Translations under genes and position numbers: made by a program | Notes under the pieces: model-generated | Database searches by the model: none | Told to the model about the DNA's origin: nothing | The model's input: the letters and a program-made list of their open reading frames with translations, nothing else | Shown here: positions 39,934 through 40,543 of the stretch, in pieces | How positions within the stretch are numbered: the first letter of the stretch is position 1 | How the letters are laid out: each line of letters opens with the position of its first letter | Assembly (NCBI GenBank): GCA_019561615.1 | Contig: JAHEQA010000037.1 | Location: 1 to 40,543, forward strand | Length of the DNA: 40,543 nt | Direction of reading: 5' to 3' | Source: Methanothermococcus sp. SCGC AD-155-E23 | GTDB lineage: Archaea > AGJL01 > Methanococci > Methanococcales > Methanococcaceae

Positions 39934-40543
39934 CTACTTCCTCTCCCCAACCCCTACAACTATCCTGTTCCTGCCACACTTACCCTTGGCTATGGAGTAA
40001 AGTTCTATGTTCTTCCTCCTGGCGTACTCCTCCACCTTCTTCCTACCACTGTCGTAGGACTTCTCACCAAAGGATATCACCACCAGGGTATCCCCTATCT
40101 CCCTGGAGCCAAGTACTGGCCTCTTAACCTTCAACCTCCCCAACTCCTCTATACCCTCCAGGTGGGTAACTATACCGTAGGCGTCCTCAACAAAGGGGAA
40201 GTCTTGGAGATACTTAACGATAAAGTCTATGTTATCCTCCCTCTCCTGACCGTACCCCTTTAACTTCACATCGTAGTAGTTCAACCTCCCCTCAAGGTAG
40301 TCCTTTATTACTGTCTTCGCAGTTCTTTCCATGTCCACCTCCCCACCCTTCTCCAGGTAATTCAACTTCCTCCCTATCTCCCTAAGGGTATCCTCCTCTA
40401 TTGGCGCCTCACCAACATCCACCCTGTAAAGTCTCTTAATGGCATCCTTGTTAAGGGCATGGATACTTCTAAGTATCTCCACTGCAGGGGCCACTGGATC
40501 CCTTATCTTCTCATACCTTATAGCCCCAAGCATCACCAACTCA
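39934..40543 (-). CDS. C-terminal part of a probable YlqF/Nog2-type GTPase (partial)
   Basis: The reading frame is open to the window edge (upstream codon is Glu), so the gene probably continues beyond 40543. GAIRYEKIRDPVAPAVEIL (near the edge) resembles the segment just after the switch region in circularly permuted archaeal YlqF-like GTPases. The GTP-binding motifs themselves would be outside the window. The final 90 residues (DFPFVEDAYGIVTHLEGIEE, then VVISFGEKSYDSGRKKVEEY) form a separate alpha/beta domain I do not recognise. YlqF/Nog2 relatives act in large-subunit ribosome assembly. A start at ATG 40533 or TTG 40539 is formally possible but would give a protein without a clear N-terminal domain. 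The beta-helix gene starts 26 bp downstream. Confidence 0.55.
   Translation of the reverse strand, partial: ELVMLGAIRYEKIRDPVAPAVEILRSIHALNKDAIKRLYRVDVGEAPIEEDTLREIGRKLNYLEKGGEVDMERTAKTVIKDYLEGRLNYYDVKLKGYGQEREDNIDFIVKYLQDFPFVEDAYGIVTHLEGIEELGRLKVKRPVLGSREIGDTLVVISFGEKSYDSGRKKVEEYARRKNIELYSIAKGKCGRNRIVVGVGERK

Noticed and set aside
1-40543. CRISPR arrays, tRNA or rRNA genes, insertion sequences, integrase or attachment sites
   Set aside because: No regularly spaced repeats, cloverleaf-like GC-rich segments, transposase motifs or terminal repeats were seen; base composition looks uniform throughout.

Overview
This window is typical methanogen chromosome. It encodes methanogenesis marker proteins 2 and 14, the MCR-activating ATPase AtwA (component A2), an energy-converting hydrogenase large subunit (EhbN-like), a tetraether lipid synthase-like radical SAM enzyme, archaeal TFB, Gar1, PolB, Mre11, NurA, SepF and AGOG. 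Gene content points to the Methanococcales, close to Methanocaldococcus. In particular, KlbA with a class 2 mini-intein lies next to TFB, as remembered for M. jannaschii. AGG/AGA arginine codons and ATA isoleucine codons dominate and CpG looks rare, yet G+C looks higher than the roughly 31% of Methanocaldococcus. A moderately GC-rich relative (for example a Methanofervidicoccus-like genus) is possible, but this is a guess.

Layout. 1-7.5 kb: an AIR-synthase-like protein and an HD protein, facing a minus-strand run of a type IV pilus-like assembly ATPase (with intein), two TadC-like membrane proteins, TFB and Gar1. 7.6-13 kb: precorrin-2 dehydrogenase plus marker 2; ehbN; pth2, a MagIII-like glycosylase and marker 14; a PAC2 protein. 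13.7-20 kb: nucleic acid enzymes (NurA, aCPSF2-type nuclease, METTL16/RlmF-like methyltransferase, Mre11, RNase Z) and a TrmB-like regulator. 20-28 kb: gatB, an MFS transporter, pcm, a small thioredoxin, a CGGC protein and Tes, then PolB on the other strand. 28-34.5 kb: an EamA protein, SepF, an AK6-type kinase; leuB with a methyltransferase; cbiMNQ; Taw3; TusA and DsrE. 34.5-40.5 kb: an RlmI-like methyltransferase, AtwA, AGOG, a beta-helix/S-layer-domain protein, and the C-terminal part of a probable GTPase cut by the window edge. There are no rRNA or tRNA genes, CRISPR arrays or IS elements, and no gene-free stretch over 300 bases.

Main points of interest. (1) Two genes appear to start at AUA: in both, a good GGTG ribosome binding site sits 5 nt before an in-frame ATA, and family-conserved sequence lies upstream of the first ATG/GTG/TTG. 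(2) All ten convergent gene pairs abut, overlap or are separated by at most 3 bp, so no convergent pair has room for an intergenic terminator. (3) The gar1-tfb and precorrin-2 dehydrogenase promoters are mirror images sharing one TTTTCGAAAA palindrome. (4) The KlbA intein starts with Ala and lacks a homing endonuclease. (5) A thioredoxin/CGGC/Tes cluster and a precorrin-2 dehydrogenase/marker 2 pair suggest functional links. I did not find an obviously new multi-gene system; the strongest unusual signals concern translation initiation and transcription architecture.
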